Source of the DNA: Myxacorys californica WJT36-NPBG1
GTDB taxonomy: Bacteria > Cyanobacteriota > Cyanobacteriia > Leptolyngbyales > Leptolyngbyaceae
Length of the DNA stretch: 64,000 nt
Reading direction: 5' to 3'
NCBI GenBank assembly: GCA_019359315.1
Contig: JAHHHO010000006.1
Span: 92,289-156,288, forward strand
Shown here: positions 8,278-17,539 of the stretch, in pieces
Layout of the letters: every line of letters starts with the position of its first letter
Position numbering within the stretch: the stretch's first letter is position 1
Notes under the pieces: model-generated
What the model was told of the DNA's origin: nothing
What the model saw: the letters and a program-made list of their open reading frames with translations, nothing else
The model's database searches: none
Translations under genes and position numbers: made by a program

Positions 8278-8630
8278 CTTCTGAACAGTCCTTACAGGGT
8301 AATTAGAGAGAATGGTTGCTACCTGAATTAAGTTGCCACGAGCCACCGAATTGCTAACATCGCTTAATATATGCGAATTTTCCAACAAAGCTACCATTAG
8401 TTCTGCTGTTATGCAGCATCCAGTCGCTGCCAAACGTCAGTATTCATCAGAAATTCATAGTTAAATTGGGCGCTGCTCTGAGGATTTACTACTGTTGTTT
8501 CGAGCCTCGCCTGCTTAACTCCGTAAAAATTGGGAGCAGCAGTTCTGACCGAATGCCTTGACCGGACTACCGAAGCGAAGGTTCCTGTGTCACCATAATA
8601 AGGAATGTGAAGTCACAGGGTTAATTTGAG
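8278..8630. other. Intergenic region with several inverted repeats (possible structured RNA)
   Basis: This is a 353-bp interval between divergent genes. GCTGCTC at 8472-8478 pairs with GAGCAGC at 8534-8540. CTGTG at 8585-8589 pairs with CACAG at 8614-8618, and ACC-N8-GGT type small stems lie between. No obvious Shine-Dalgarno precedes rnz. The cluster could be the rnz 5' leader or a small RNA; I recognise no named RNA family. Confidence 0.35.
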
Positions 8631-9587
8631 TTGCAAATTACGTTTTTAGGCACAAGCTCTGGCGTTCCGACACGATCGCGCAATGTCTCCAGTGTGGCGT
8701 TGAGGCTCCCGCAGCGCTCCGAAATTTGGCTGTTTGATTGCGGTGAAGGCACTCAACACCAGTTCCTGCGGAGTGATCTGCGCATGAGTCAAATTCGCCG
8801 CATTTTTGTGACCCACATGCACGGCGATCACATTTTTGGCTTGATGGGACTGTTAGCGAGTTGTGGTCTCGCCGGAAACGTCGAAGAAGTGGATATCTAC
8901 GGCCCACCCGATTTAGATGAGTATCTCAAAGCCTCTAGACGCTACTCTCAAACCCGCTTCGCCTACCCGATCCGGGTTCACACGGTACAGCCTGGCGTCG
9001 TGTTTGAAGATGAAGAATTTACCGTGAAATGCTTGCCGCTCAAGCATCGTGTGCCTGCGTTTGGCTATCGCATTGAAGAAAAGGATCGGGCGGGGCATTT
9101 TGACGTGAATAAAGCAAAAGCCCTTGGCATTCCGTCAGGTCCTGTTTATGGGCAATTGAAACGTGGCGATCGCGTCACTCTAGCTGACGGACGCACGATC
9201 GATGGTAAGGATCTCTGTGGCCCGACCGAAATTGGGCGAAAGGTCGTCTACTGTACCGATACGGTCTATTGTGATGCAGCGGTCAAACTGGCAGAAGATG
9301 CTGATGTTGTGATTCACGAGGCGACCTTTGCCCATCAAGAAGCAGAAATGGCCTTCCAACGGCTGCACTCGACCTCAACGATGGCCGCTCAAGTTGCTTT
9401 AGGAGCGCAAGCGAAATCCTTGATTCTGACTCATTTTAGCCCCCGCTATGCGCCAGGAAATCCGGTAGAACTTCATCATCTGCTTGATGAAGCGCGTGCC
9501 ATTTTTCCAAACACCCAACTCGCCAAGGATTTCTGGACGTATGCCGTTCCGAGACGGTTATTGCCAGAGTTGACCATTAAGGGTTGA
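8631..9587 (+). CDS. rnz: Ribonuclease Z
   Basis: 318 residues, typical for the short bacterial RNase Z, starting at TTG. The N-terminus [14 protein letters not shown] is the family hallmark, and the zinc-binding H-M-H-G-D-H is at residues 62-67. Later ligands are in L-K-H-R-V, Y-C-T-D-T and I-L-T-H-F-S-P-R-Y. The enzyme removes 3' trailers from tRNA precursors, which matters where CCA is not genome-encoded. The preceding 353 bp has no same-strand gene, so it is probably transcribed alone. The start is placed because homologues begin exactly here. Confidence 0.96.
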   Translation: MQITFLGTSSGVPTRSRNVSSVALRLPQRSEIWLFDCGEGTQHQFLRSDLRMSQIRRIFVTHMHGDHIFGLMGLLASCGLAGNVEEVDIYGPPDLDEYLKASRRYSQTRFAYPIRVHTVQPGVVFEDEEFTVKCLPLKHRVPAFGYRIEEKDRAGHFDVNKAKALGIPSGPVYGQLKRGDRVTLADGRTIDGKDLCGPTEIGRKVVYCTDTVYCDAAVKLAEDADVVIHEATFAHQEAEMAFQRLHSTSTMAAQVALGAQAKSLILTHFSPRYAPGNPVELHHLLDEARAIFPNTQLAKDFWTYAVPRRLLPELTIKG

Positions 9588-9590
9588 CCC

Positions 9591-10007
9591 CTACGAACTG
9601 GACTTTAAGCGATCGCGGATCTTGAGCAACAATGCTTGAGTGCTGACCGGATCTCTAGGCTGAGGCGTCTCAGTGTCAGGCCAATTTGGCAGATCAAAAC
9701 ACGGGCAGCTTTCGGGCGGCATTCCAACCGCTCGGATCGGCACAGGCATCGCGCACCGAGAACACGGATTAATCTCCCAGGCAGAACTTAAAAGCTCGCT
9801 GAAGGGTTGCTCTGTTCCTTCGATGTAGCAATCGCCCGATTCTGGCGAACGCACAAAATTCCAAATGTCCTCAACCTCTTGGCTGTAGCGATCGCCCGCA
9901 ATAATTGTTTTGGGCTGAATTGTCTCTTGCCCATTGCGAACCACTACTTTCTTCCCTAACTGCAACCAGTAGGCAAGATACTGTTTAACTTGTTGCTCAG
10001 ATGCCAT
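9591..10007 (-). CDS. Conserved cyanobacterial hypothetical protein with Cys cluster
   Basis: 138 residues from the ATG at 10007 (M-A-S-E-Q-Q-V-K-Q-Y-L-A-Y-W-L-Q-L-G-K-K). An alternative Met lies seven codons upstream, without better support. The N-terminal half is helical. The C-terminal half has C-S-R-C followed 19 residues later by C-P-C-F-D-L-P-N-W-P, a possible zinc site. No function is known to me. It is convergent with rnz, with only 3 bp between the stop codons. Confidence 0.65.
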   Translation of the reverse strand: MASEQQVKQYLAYWLQLGKKVVVRNGQETIQPKTIIAGDRYSQEVEDIWNFVRSPESGDCYIEGTEQPFSELLSSAWEINPCSRCAMPVPIRAVGMPPESCPCFDLPNWPDTETPQPRDPVSTQALLLKIRDRLKSSS

Positions 10008-10390
10008 AATTTGTTTGAAGATAAACAACTACACCGGGTCGAGTGATTTTGTCTGAAAATTTATGGCAGTCTCGGAACAGCTATTCTCAACAGAATCACT
10101 ATTTATGCCGCGCTCTTTCACATTTTATAGAACTGCGTAAGCTGTAAATTACATCTCATTATCTTCTATGGTATCGCGCTAGAACCGCTTCCAGTCAGTA
10201 ATAAAGATTAAAGAAGCTTGTATCAAAACCGTTTTAATTTCTCCATTTAGCTTAATTTCTGTAGCTGCAAGAAAGTAATTAATGGTAGTTTTTCTACTTA
10301 AGAATTTACAGGTCTATCTACAGTTCTACAGTCGTTGCTCTATACGCTCTTGTCTAGCGTTTATGACTGTTGAATTTTGACGATTCAAGT
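10008..10390. other. AT-rich intergenic region, no gene seen
   Basis: A 383-bp stretch upstream of the Cys-cluster protein and downstream of cobU. It has stops in all frames and no clear hairpin with a T-run. It presumably holds the promoter of the gene at 9591-10007. Confidence 0.5.
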
Positions 10391-11002
10391 TTAAGAAAGC
10401 TGTTGATCTAACGGACAACCAAGCTGACTCAGATTCAGAACATGTCCTCCAGTAACCAGGTAAACCGTATCAGCGATCGCACCTACGCAGCGAGTCAAAT
10501 GCCCCAGGCGATCGCGAAACGTTCTGCCAATTGGGTAAGCGGGTACGACCCCCCACCCTGTTTCTTCTGACACTAGAATCACATTGCTTTTCACGTTTCT
10601 TAAATTTTGCAAGAAATTCTTTAGGTTTTGTTGCCAAATTTCATCATCTTGCTCTACTACATTGGCTAACCACGTTCCTAAAGAATCGATCAGCAGACAG
10701 TCATTTTCTGTTGCAGATAGAAATACGGATGCGAGTTCAATTTCAACCGACAGCGTTTTCCAGCTTGTCGGTCGGCGTTGTCGATGGAGGTCAAGGCGGG
10801 CTTGCCACTCGCGATCGCTCGGATTCTCTTGAGCCGTTGCCACATAGATGACTGATTTTTGAGCAGCAGTTTCTCGTTCTTGCCTCAAGGCAAGCTGTTC
10901 TGCCCATTCGCTTTTTCCCGATTTGGTCGGTCCAGTCACCAAGATAATCTGATTGGCATGGCTAGAATCGGCAGAATGGAAGGGATTTTGTTGCTCAAGC
11001 AT
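10391..11002 (-). CDS. cobU: Bifunctional adenosylcobinamide kinase / guanylyltransferase
   Basis: 203 residues. The P-loop G-P-T-K-S-G-K-S is at residues 24-31 after I-I-L-V-T. Downstream come Y-V-A-T-A-Q, R-L-D-L-H-R-Q-R-R-P (the kinase His region), L-I-D-S-L-G-T-W-L-A-N and V-S-E-E-T-G-W-G-V-V-P-x-Y-P-x-G-R-x-F-R-D-x-L-G, all diagnostic of CobU/CobP. It phosphorylates adenosylcobinamide and transfers GMP in nucleotide-loop assembly of vitamin B12 or pseudo-B12. No other cob gene is adjacent; cobN is 42 kb away at 53262. Confidence 0.94.
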   Translation of the reverse strand: MLEQQNPFHSADSSHANQIILVTGPTKSGKSEWAEQLALRQERETAAQKSVIYVATAQENPSDREWQARLDLHRQRRPTSWKTLSVEIELASVFLSATENDCLLIDSLGTWLANVVEQDDEIWQQNLKNFLQNLRNVKSNVILVSEETGWGVVPAYPIGRTFRDRLGHLTRCVGAIADTVYLVTGGHVLNLSQLGCPLDQQLS

Positions 11003-11148
11003 TGTACAATCTGCACCAGAGATTTTCTGAAAATAAAATTAGTCGCTACAATAACCGCTACAGATTGCGCTTGCAATCCTACTCCAACGCAACATATAGT
11101 GGTCATCGAGTGGAACTCATGTAAAGCAGCCCCTTTGAGAGGAGACGA

Positions 11149-11970
11149 ATGCCCATGAAACGAGATCTCAGACGAATTGAAGCTACCCTAAACCAGCTTA
11201 GCCAGAAATCAGCCGTAGCGACCGTTTCACGCACGCCTCAATCGAGCGATGCATCCGCTCCTCTCGTCTCCTTTGAAGTTCAAGCAAGAGTCTCTAAATC
11301 ACCTGCCGCTAAGCTACCTGCCACTATACCTGCTGTAACTGAGGAGATGCCCCCACTTCAGGCTGAAGCGTTACCTTCAACGGTAGAGTCAAATTCCTCT
11401 TCCTCTGTCGCTCCTATTCATCCCGCGCCCGAGGCCAAAGAGAGTTTGAATCTGCCGAAGTTCAAGATGCCGAGCTTTACAAGCCATCGTAATAGCGCCA
11501 ATCCTGCCCTCGCCTCAAGTCTATTAAAGGAACTGTTGACTATCACAGAAGGATGGCAAACCGATTTGGCTCAAGTGCTGCGCGACATTCAAGATTTATA
11601 TGCAGAAGGCCCGATCGTGGACGGTTGGTTAGAGTCTCGTGCCACTGGTTCAGAGTCTAACCCAGCAGTGCTGCGTCATGCTGAACCTGATCGCTTATTG
11701 AACTATGTCGAGGAAATTTGCGCGACGCCCCAAGCCAACACCGCTTCTCAAACGCCAAAACCTGGATACTTTCTCTGCGGGCTAAATGCTGATGGTCAAG
11801 TGTGGTCAACGCCTTGTCCTCCAGAGCAAGTTCCAAGTGTTGGACTTGCGATCGCGCGTCATCACAAACTTCGCCAATTGCTCTCTCGCAAACAAGAGTT
11901 AGAACATCGCCTCAACCATCTGTCTGAAAGCTTGGTTGTGATGCACGGCCACCTCAAGGAAGAGCAGTAA
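11149..11970 (+). CDS. Conserved cyanobacterial hypothetical protein, low-complexity N-half
   Basis: 273 residues. A GAGAGGAG Shine-Dalgarno ends at 11144, so either the ATG at 11149 or the one at 11155 could be used. Residues 1-18 are basic and helical (R-D-L-R-R-I-E-A-T-L). Residues 25-120 are Ser/Pro/Ala-rich and probably disordered. From residue 125 there is an ordered block, L-L-K-E-L-L-T-I-T-E-G-W-Q-T-D-L-A-Q-V-L, then G-Y-F-L-C-G-L and a final coiled coil. No enzyme motif or membrane segment is visible, and I cannot assign a function. Confidence 0.7.
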   Translation: MPMKRDLRRIEATLNQLSQKSAVATVSRTPQSSDASAPLVSFEVQARVSKSPAAKLPATIPAVTEEMPPLQAEALPSTVESNSSSSVAPIHPAPEAKESLNLPKFKMPSFTSHRNSANPALASSLLKELLTITEGWQTDLAQVLRDIQDLYAEGPIVDGWLESRATGSESNPAVLRHAEPDRLLNYVEEICATPQANTASQTPKPGYFLCGLNADGQVWSTPCPPEQVPSVGLAIARHHKLRQLLSRKQELEHRLNHLSESLVVMHGHLKEEQ

Positions 11971-12032
11971 TGGGAGTTCGTGGGTACTCTGTCCTGTAGA
12001 CCACACTAACGGCAGTGTTTCCGGGATCAGCT

Positions 12033-12983
12033 ATGCTTCAACCCAAGCTTCAACCCAAGGTGTCAGCCATTATTTGCACCCATAACCGCGATCGCTATTT
12101 AGGGCTCGCGATCGACAGTTTGCTTCAGCAAGATTTCCCAGAGTTTGAAATCATTGTGGTCGATAATGCTTCGACAGATCAGACGCGTGAGGTGGTAGAA
12201 ACTCGGCAGAGTGATGCTCGCGTGAAGTACGTTTACGAAGCCGTCACCGGATTATCTGTTGCGCGAAATACAGGAGCAAAAGCCGCTCAGAGCGAGATTT
12301 TAGCTTATTTGGATGATGATGCGATCGCCAGCCCTATGTGGCTAAGCAGCTTGTACGAGGCGTATAACGCGAATGAGAAGTTAGCGATCGCGGGCGGTAA
12401 AGTCACGTTGCTTTGGACAGACGGGATCACCGCTCCAGTTTGGCTTTCAGACGGGCTTGCCGGAAACCTCGGAGCGTATGATTTGGGCGATTCACTGGTT
12501 TACATCACTCAACCCGGACTCACACCCAGAGGCTTAAACTATTCGATTCGCAGAGCGTTTTTAGAGCAGATTGGTGGGTTTGACCCTAATCTAGGGCGGG
12601 TTGGCAAAAATTTGCTTTCTAATGAAGAACTACACATGACCAATCTAGCGCTCCATTCGGGCTGGCAAGTAGCGTATCTACCAAACGCGCTAGTCGCGCA
12701 CCATGTTGCTCCCGAACGAGTCAAGCGACGTTGGTTTTTCAGTCGGGGTTGGTGGCAAGGCATCAGCGAATGCTATCGAGAGCAACTTGCTGGAGAGGCG
12801 GGAGTCGGTCAGTTTCGTCGCGGTGGTGAACGGCTGATTCGAGGGTTGTATAAATCCTTGAAGTTTGTCACCAGTCCATCTCAACGCTTTGAGAACCTAG
12901 TTTACAGCTATGGTCAGATTGGGTATTTAGTGAAAGCGTTTCAGGGCTTGGTCTCTTCTCGGCATTCTGTGAAACGCTCATAA
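12033..12983 (+). CDS. Family 2 glycosyltransferase
   Basis: 316 residues from the ATG at 12033 (a GTG 18 nt earlier is possible). A GT-A fold is clear: V-S-A-I-I-C-T-H-N-R-D-R near residue 10, I-I-V-V-D-N-A-S-T-D near 41, V-A-R-N-T-G near 76, and the metal/nucleotide-sugar D-D-D in A-Y-L-D-D-D-A near 95. A later F-L-E-Q-I-G-G-F-D-P and N-E-E-L-H fit the acceptor side. There is no membrane helix, so it is cytoplasmic or peripheral. It probably adds a sugar to a cell-surface polysaccharide or lipid; donor and acceptor are unknown. It converges with the LpxB-related gene. Confidence 0.88.
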   Translation: MLQPKLQPKVSAIICTHNRDRYLGLAIDSLLQQDFPEFEIIVVDNASTDQTREVVETRQSDARVKYVYEAVTGLSVARNTGAKAAQSEILAYLDDDAIASPMWLSSLYEAYNANEKLAIAGGKVTLLWTDGITAPVWLSDGLAGNLGAYDLGDSLVYITQPGLTPRGLNYSIRRAFLEQIGGFDPNLGRVGKNLLSNEELHMTNLALHSGWQVAYLPNALVAHHVAPERVKRRWFFSRGWWQGISECYREQLAGEAGVGQFRRGGERLIRGLYKSLKFVTSPSQRFENLVYSYGQIGYLVKAFQGLVSSRHSVKRS

Positions 12984-13027
12984 AGCCCCGACCCTATAAT
13001 CCTAATTTCATAAAATAGAGTCCTGAT

Positions 13028-14275
13028 TTACGACTTCTGCATCTGCTGGATTAGACATTGAGCAATCCGATTGGCGGCTCCAGGTTTGCCCATACGACGA
13101 TGCCCGTTCTCTGCGATCGCGCTCAGTCGATCAGGATTATTCAGCAGCGATCGTAAAGCCCCTTTAACTTGGTTGGGTTGCTCGACTAAGGTAACAGAAG
13201 CTCCCAGTAAACGAGTTTGCGCCTCCGCAAAGGCAGGTGTGAACTGAGGTCCTGCCCCTACGATCGCGATTGCAGGTTTTCCGAGTCCAACAAATTGTTC
13301 AGTGGCAGTTCCGGCCATCGCGATCGCAACATCGGCTCTTCCAATGCATTCTGCAAAGCGTCCTGGCATTAGTACCAGCGTTGATTTCTTATCACCGAGT
13401 CCAATCGTATAAGTATGGGTATCCGTTTGCTGCCAGCGATACTCTAATAGTTTGTGATGAAGTTCATCGAGATCGAGTTGGGGCGCGATCGCCGCTAGGC
13501 AAGCGACCGGGCGCTCTCCTACGATGCCATTGAGGGCTTGTAGAATCAGTTCCCAGTTGGCGAATACTTCGGACGGACGGGAACCGGGAATGAGGGCGAG
13601 GGTGAGAGGAGGGACGGAGGAGGAAGGAGGGAGAACAGGGGCACTCCAGTCTGAGTCGTCCGTCTCCAAGCCGTCCATCATGGGATTGCCTAGATCGAAG
13701 GCGGGAATGTTAAAGCGTTGGAGCGTGCCGGCAGTAATGCGATCGCGCGGAAAAACAGCCTTGCACTGCGGACGAGACATCAGCCAACGTTCCCAGGGTT
13801 GATAGATGCATCCGGTTGATCGTTCGATGCGATCGTCCCACCAGGAGGAGCGGGGCAACCATCCGGTCTCATCTCGCAAATAGTATTCTGATTTGGCGGT
13901 TCCAACAAAGGCAAAGGGTGCGCCGCTTGTCCAAGCAAACAGCATCGGCACAATGTCACCCACGGCTAAAATCAGCGCTGATTTGTGTTCTTTTGCCCAC
14001 GATCGCACCGCTTTAATTTGCTCTAATGTCAGCTTGAGCAATCCACCTTGAAGGTCTCGTGCTAACTGTCGCCCGTCCATGTAAATGAAACCACCTGATG
14101 GCATCACTTTGACGGAACCAATTAGCGGAAATCCGGCGTTTTGATAAACGTGGCCTTCGCCTACAATCGGCAGGACTTCGATTTTGGGACAACCGGGATG
14201 CTGTTGCAACGCTTGAAGGATGCGGAGGGCGATGATGTCTTCGCCATGACCGTTGCTGAGGCAGAGGAGACGCAT
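13028..14275 (-). CDS. Lipid-A-disaccharide synthase-related protein (TIGR03492 type)
   Basis: 415 residues from the ATG at 14275. An open frame continues to 14449, but it runs through a low-complexity C/T-rich spacer. The N-terminus M-R-L-L-C-L-S-N-G-H-G-E-D near residue 1 is a GT-B-like phosphate-binding start. Further blocks are G-S-R-P-S-E-V near 245 and I-A-M-A-G-T-A-T-E-Q-F-V-G-L-G-K-P near 335, resembling the UDP-binding half of LpxB. It is the cyanobacterial LpxB-like family rather than canonical LpxB. A lipid or surface glycan glycosyltransferase role is inferred. Confidence 0.8.
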   Translation of the reverse strand: MRLLCLSNGHGEDIIALRILQALQQHPGCPKIEVLPIVGEGHVYQNAGFPLIGSVKVMPSGGFIYMDGRQLARDLQGGLLKLTLEQIKAVRSWAKEHKSALILAVGDIVPMLFAWTSGAPFAFVGTAKSEYYLRDETGWLPRSSWWDDRIERSTGCIYQPWERWLMSRPQCKAVFPRDRITAGTLQRFNIPAFDLGNPMMDGLETDDSDWSAPVLPPSSSVPPLTLALIPGSRPSEVFANWELILQALNGIVGERPVACLAAIAPQLDLDELHHKLLEYRWQQTDTHTYTIGLGDKKSTLVLMPGRFAECIGRADVAIAMAGTATEQFVGLGKPAIAIVGAGPQFTPAFAEAQTRLLGASVTLVEQPNQVKGALRSLLNNPDRLSAIAENGHRRMGKPGAANRIAQCLIQQMQKS

Positions 14276-14501
14276 GAGAATGGGGGATAGAGGGAGACAG
14301 AGGGGCGTGTGTTGAAGCGAGTTAAGAGATGGCAAGAGGACTGAAATGACTACCTTTCTGATGAGCCAGCCTAACCTTGATCGCGCTCTGTCAAGCTTAA
14401 CTTGAGGAATAACGGATAAAGCCATCTGGCTTTTTATTTCATCCCTCACCCCTGTAACAAAACCTTGTAAGATTTGGGGAAATTGAGTTCAGAGCGTTCT
14501 T

Positions 14502-15530
14502 GTGTTAGCTGCCTTACTATACGGTCAAGAAGATTTACGGCTAGAAATCGTTCCCGATCCGACGCCGCTTGCAGGAGAAGTGGTCATCCAAGTGGGCGCA
14601 GCTACGACGTGTGGAACGGATCTCAAAGTGTGGCGGCGCGGCGGTCATGCCAAGATGCTGACGCTTCCCACGCTGTTTGGGCATGAGGCGGCAGGGCAGA
14701 TTGTTGCGATCGGAGCTGGGGTGACGGGTTGGAAGATAGGCGATCGCGTCGTTGCCAATAATTCTGCACCCTGTATGACCTGCTTTTTCTGCCAGCGCAG
14801 AGAGTTCTCCCTGTGTACAGATTTAAGGTTTAACAACGGCACGTTCGCCGAGTATCTGAAGATTCCTGCCGCGATCGTGCAACACAATTTGCTGCCGATT
14901 CCCGATGGGCTACCCGATGCGATCGCGGCTATGACCGAACCGTTGGCGTGTGTTCTACATGGCGTCACCCGCTCGAATGTCAAACCCCAAGATCGCGTTA
15001 TTCTCTTGGGCGATGGTGCGATCGGCTTGATGTTTGTGGCCGCGTTAGCTCAACAACCGGTTGAGGTTTTTGTGTTTGGTGGCAGCGAGGCTCGGTTGCA
15101 AATTGCTCAAAAATTTGGAGCCGCGAAGACATTTAACTATCGACAAATCCCTGATATTCCGGCGTTTGTGAGGGATTTAACCGATGGCTGGGGAGCAGAT
15201 GGTGTGATCGAAGCGACGGGCGTTCCATCGGCTTGGGAAACCGCGATCGCGTGCGCCCGTCCTGGCGCTACAGTCAATCTGTTTGGCGGTTGTCCGCGCG
15301 ACACGACAATTACGGTCAACACCGAACAACTGCATTACAATGAACTGACTTTAAAGGGAGTGTTTCACAATACGCCAGAGTTTGTGCGATCGGCACTGGC
15401 ATTTTTGGCGAGCGGAACCGTTCCATTTGAGTTACTAATTAGCGACTATCAACCGCTTCACAACTTAGAGCAAGTCTTTCAGAATATGAAAGCGCGAACG
15501 GTGGTGAAGGTTGCAATTGGGGGGAGCTAA
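14502..15530 (+). CDS. Zinc-dependent medium-chain alcohol dehydrogenase
   Basis: 342 residues, GTG start. The catalytic zinc ligands are Cys37 in T-T-C-G-T-D and His61-Glu62 in F-G-H-E-A-A-G. The structural zinc lobe is C-M-T-C-F-F-C-x7-C. The Rossmann motif is L-L-G-D-G-A-I-G-L-M near residue 165. The pattern is that of polyol/threonine-dehydrogenase-like MDRs that take NAD(P). The substrate cannot be told from sequence; a sugar alcohol is a reasonable guess. The secreted protein at 15574 follows by 43 bp in the same direction. Confidence 0.88.
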   Translation: MLAALLYGQEDLRLEIVPDPTPLAGEVVIQVGAATTCGTDLKVWRRGGHAKMLTLPTLFGHEAAGQIVAIGAGVTGWKIGDRVVANNSAPCMTCFFCQRREFSLCTDLRFNNGTFAEYLKIPAAIVQHNLLPIPDGLPDAIAAMTEPLACVLHGVTRSNVKPQDRVILLGDGAIGLMFVAALAQQPVEVFVFGGSEARLQIAQKFGAAKTFNYRQIPDIPAFVRDLTDGWGADGVIEATGVPSAWETAIACARPGATVNLFGGCPRDTTITVNTEQLHYNELTLKGVFHNTPEFVRSALAFLASGTVPFELLISDYQPLHNLEQVFQNMKARTVVKVAIGGS

Positions 15531-15573
15531 GTGCGCCCAAAGCAGAAACGGCTAGTGTGCGTGGAGAATACAG

Positions 15574-16161
15574 GTGATTTACAGACTCAGATCGATTCTA
15601 GGCATAGGATTTTTTTTACTAATGGGAGCCACGTCCGCTAGAGCGCTTCCCGGACAATCGGCTAGCGAGGTGGCTTCTTGGATGCAAGCCAACCCAACCG
15701 TGCGTCCGAGCCGAGGAGAGAAGTTTTTAGTTCGGAAAAATGACTCGGCAGCCCAAAGTTTTTCGTTTCAAGCCTCGCTTTTATCGCCGGGCAGAATTAC
15801 CGCTCTTTCCAAGGGTGGCATTATTCGCAGCGAAGTTCTGACCTTATTTGATGTCCGCAATGGTGTTAGCTTCAGTCGGCTCAAAGAGTCGCTGCGGACA
15901 ATCTATGGGATGGGGATCTCCCAAGACTACGATCGCGCCACAACCATTTACACCTACCCCAACGATAAAATCGTCCAACAAGACATTAGGCGGGCAAATC
16001 CTCAACAGTCTGCCCTGCAAGGTGAACTCCGCCGAGGCGACCGCTACGCTTATTGGCTAGAAGTTGCCCAAACCTCAGAAGGACGTGCGAACTCAGGACG
16101 CCTGACGGTGTTTCTGCGAGACGACGTAGAAAAGCTGGTAGCCGAATTGAGACAGCGTTGA
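15574..16161 (+). CDS. Exported conserved hypothetical protein
   Basis: 195 residues, GTG start. A signal peptide spans residues 1-24 (M-I-Y-R-L-R-S-I-L-G-I-G-F-F-L-L..., cleavage after A-R-A). The mature part begins L-P-G-Q-S-A-S-E-V-A-S-W-M-Q-A-N-P and has alternating beta-like segments ending R-L-T-V-F-L-R-D-D-V-E-K-L-V. No catalytic motif is recognised. It is probably periplasmic. It lies between the dehydrogenase and ftsW, all on the plus strand with gaps of about 45 bp, so a three-gene transcription unit is possible. Confidence 0.65.
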   Translation: MIYRLRSILGIGFFLLMGATSARALPGQSASEVASWMQANPTVRPSRGEKFLVRKNDSAAQSFSFQASLLSPGRITALSKGGIIRSEVLTLFDVRNGVSFSRLKESLRTIYGMGISQDYDRATTIYTYPNDKIVQQDIRRANPQQSALQGELRRGDRYAYWLEVAQTSEGRANSGRLTVFLRDDVEKLVAELRQR

Positions 16162-16204
16162 TCAGGGCGGCCCAAACCCCTATGCAAAGTGGAGCGTATT
16201 TGCT

Positions 16205-17419
16205 GTGAAGTTGCGTCAACTAATTCCCTTTCTTGATACCACTGCCCAAGATTGGGCTTGGGAAGCCCGAATCTTGCGGTGGCTGACCTTTGTGTGGGTA
16301 TTTGTCGGATTGGCAGTGATGTTCAGCGCATCCTACCCCGACGGAGACGCGAATTATGGAGATGGGCTGTATTTCGTCAAACGGCAACTGATTGCGATCG
16401 CCATCGGCATGATTGGCTTCAATATCCTCGTGCATTCCTCGCTTCGATATATTCAAGGCATTGCAGACTGGGTGTACTTCATTTTGCTCGCAGGTATCCT
16501 CATCACGCTGCTACCGGGGATCGGCACGTCAGTCAATGGTGGTGCGCGATGGTTTGCGATCGGCCCGTTCCTCATCCAACCTTCTGAACTGATCAAACCC
16601 TTCATCATTCTGCAAAGCGCCCGCATCTTTGGGCAGTGGGAACGGCTCACCTGGACAGTCCGCCTCACCTGGATGGGCATCTTCTGCATCATGCTATTTG
16701 CCATTCTGCTGCAACCCAACCTCAGCACCACTGCCCTTTGTGGCATGACCCTCTGGTTGATTGCCCTAGCGGCGGGATTACCTTACATCTACCTATGGGG
16801 AACCGCAGGCGCAGGAGTGTTACTCGCTACATTGAGTATTAGTCTGCGGGAATACCAGCGGCGGCGAGTGATGTCATTCCTCAATCCGTGGTCTGACCCC
16901 ACGCAAGATGGCTATCAACTCATTCAAAGTTTGCTGGCGATCGGGTCAGGCAGCATTAGCGGAACCGGATTTGGACTCTCGCAGCAGAAATTATTTTATT
17001 TACCGATTCAATACACTGACTTTATCTTCGCCGTTTTTGCAGAAGAGTTTGGCTTGATCGGGAGTGTGTTACTGATGCTGTTGCTGTCGGTCTACGCAAC
17101 GATGGCGCTGATTGTGGCGCGTAAAGCTAGAAATGCGATTCATCGATTGGTCGCGATCGGTGTAATGGTATTGATGGTGGGTCAGTCATTATTAAATATT
17201 GGGGTGGCGACCGGAGCCTTACCAACGACAGGTTTACCGCTCCCCTTCTTTAGCTATGGTGGAAGCTCGATGATCTCGAGCTTGATTTGTGCAGCCTTGT
17301 TGATTCGCGTCGCGCGAGAAAGCAGTGAAGCTGAGGTGGTTACGCTCTCTGACCGTCGCCCAAAAACACTAGTCGAGTTAAAATCCCGTCGTCCATCGCG
17401 TCCTACTCCTCATTTTTAA
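16205..17419 (+). CDS. ftsW: FtsW/RodA/SpoVE-family cell division lipid II polymerase
   Basis: 404 residues, GTG start, with about ten membrane helices. SEDS signatures are present: G-G-A-R-W-F-A-I-G-P-F-L-I-Q-P-S-E-L-I-K-P near residue 106, then G-L-I-G-S-V and the C-terminal T-G-L-P-L-P-F-F-S-Y-G-G-S-S-M. SEDS proteins polymerise glycan strands together with a class B PBP. The L-P-F-F-S-Y-G-G form fits FtsW, but RodA cannot be fully excluded without an alignment. A hydrophilic Arg/Ser-rich tail of about 35 residues follows the last helix. No fts or mur cluster surrounds it. Confidence 0.88.
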   Translation: MKLRQLIPFLDTTAQDWAWEARILRWLTFVWVFVGLAVMFSASYPDGDANYGDGLYFVKRQLIAIAIGMIGFNILVHSSLRYIQGIADWVYFILLAGILITLLPGIGTSVNGGARWFAIGPFLIQPSELIKPFIILQSARIFGQWERLTWTVRLTWMGIFCIMLFAILLQPNLSTTALCGMTLWLIALAAGLPYIYLWGTAGAGVLLATLSISLREYQRRRVMSFLNPWSDPTQDGYQLIQSLLAIGSGSISGTGFGLSQQKLFYLPIQYTDFIFAVFAEEFGLIGSVLLMLLLSVYATMALIVARKARNAIHRLVAIGVMVLMVGQSLLNIGVATGALPTTGLPLPFFSYGGSSMISSLICAALLIRVARESSEAEVVTLSDRRPKTLVELKSRRPSRPTPHF

Positions 17420-17539
17420 GGTGACGGGTGAGTTCTAGAAGGCGCTCAGCCTTTTGGCAATTGACGTGCAGGGTCAGAGGGACGTGAACTTATTTCACAG
17501 CGTGATCGTCATTAAGTAGGTGATCTTTAGAACGAAATT

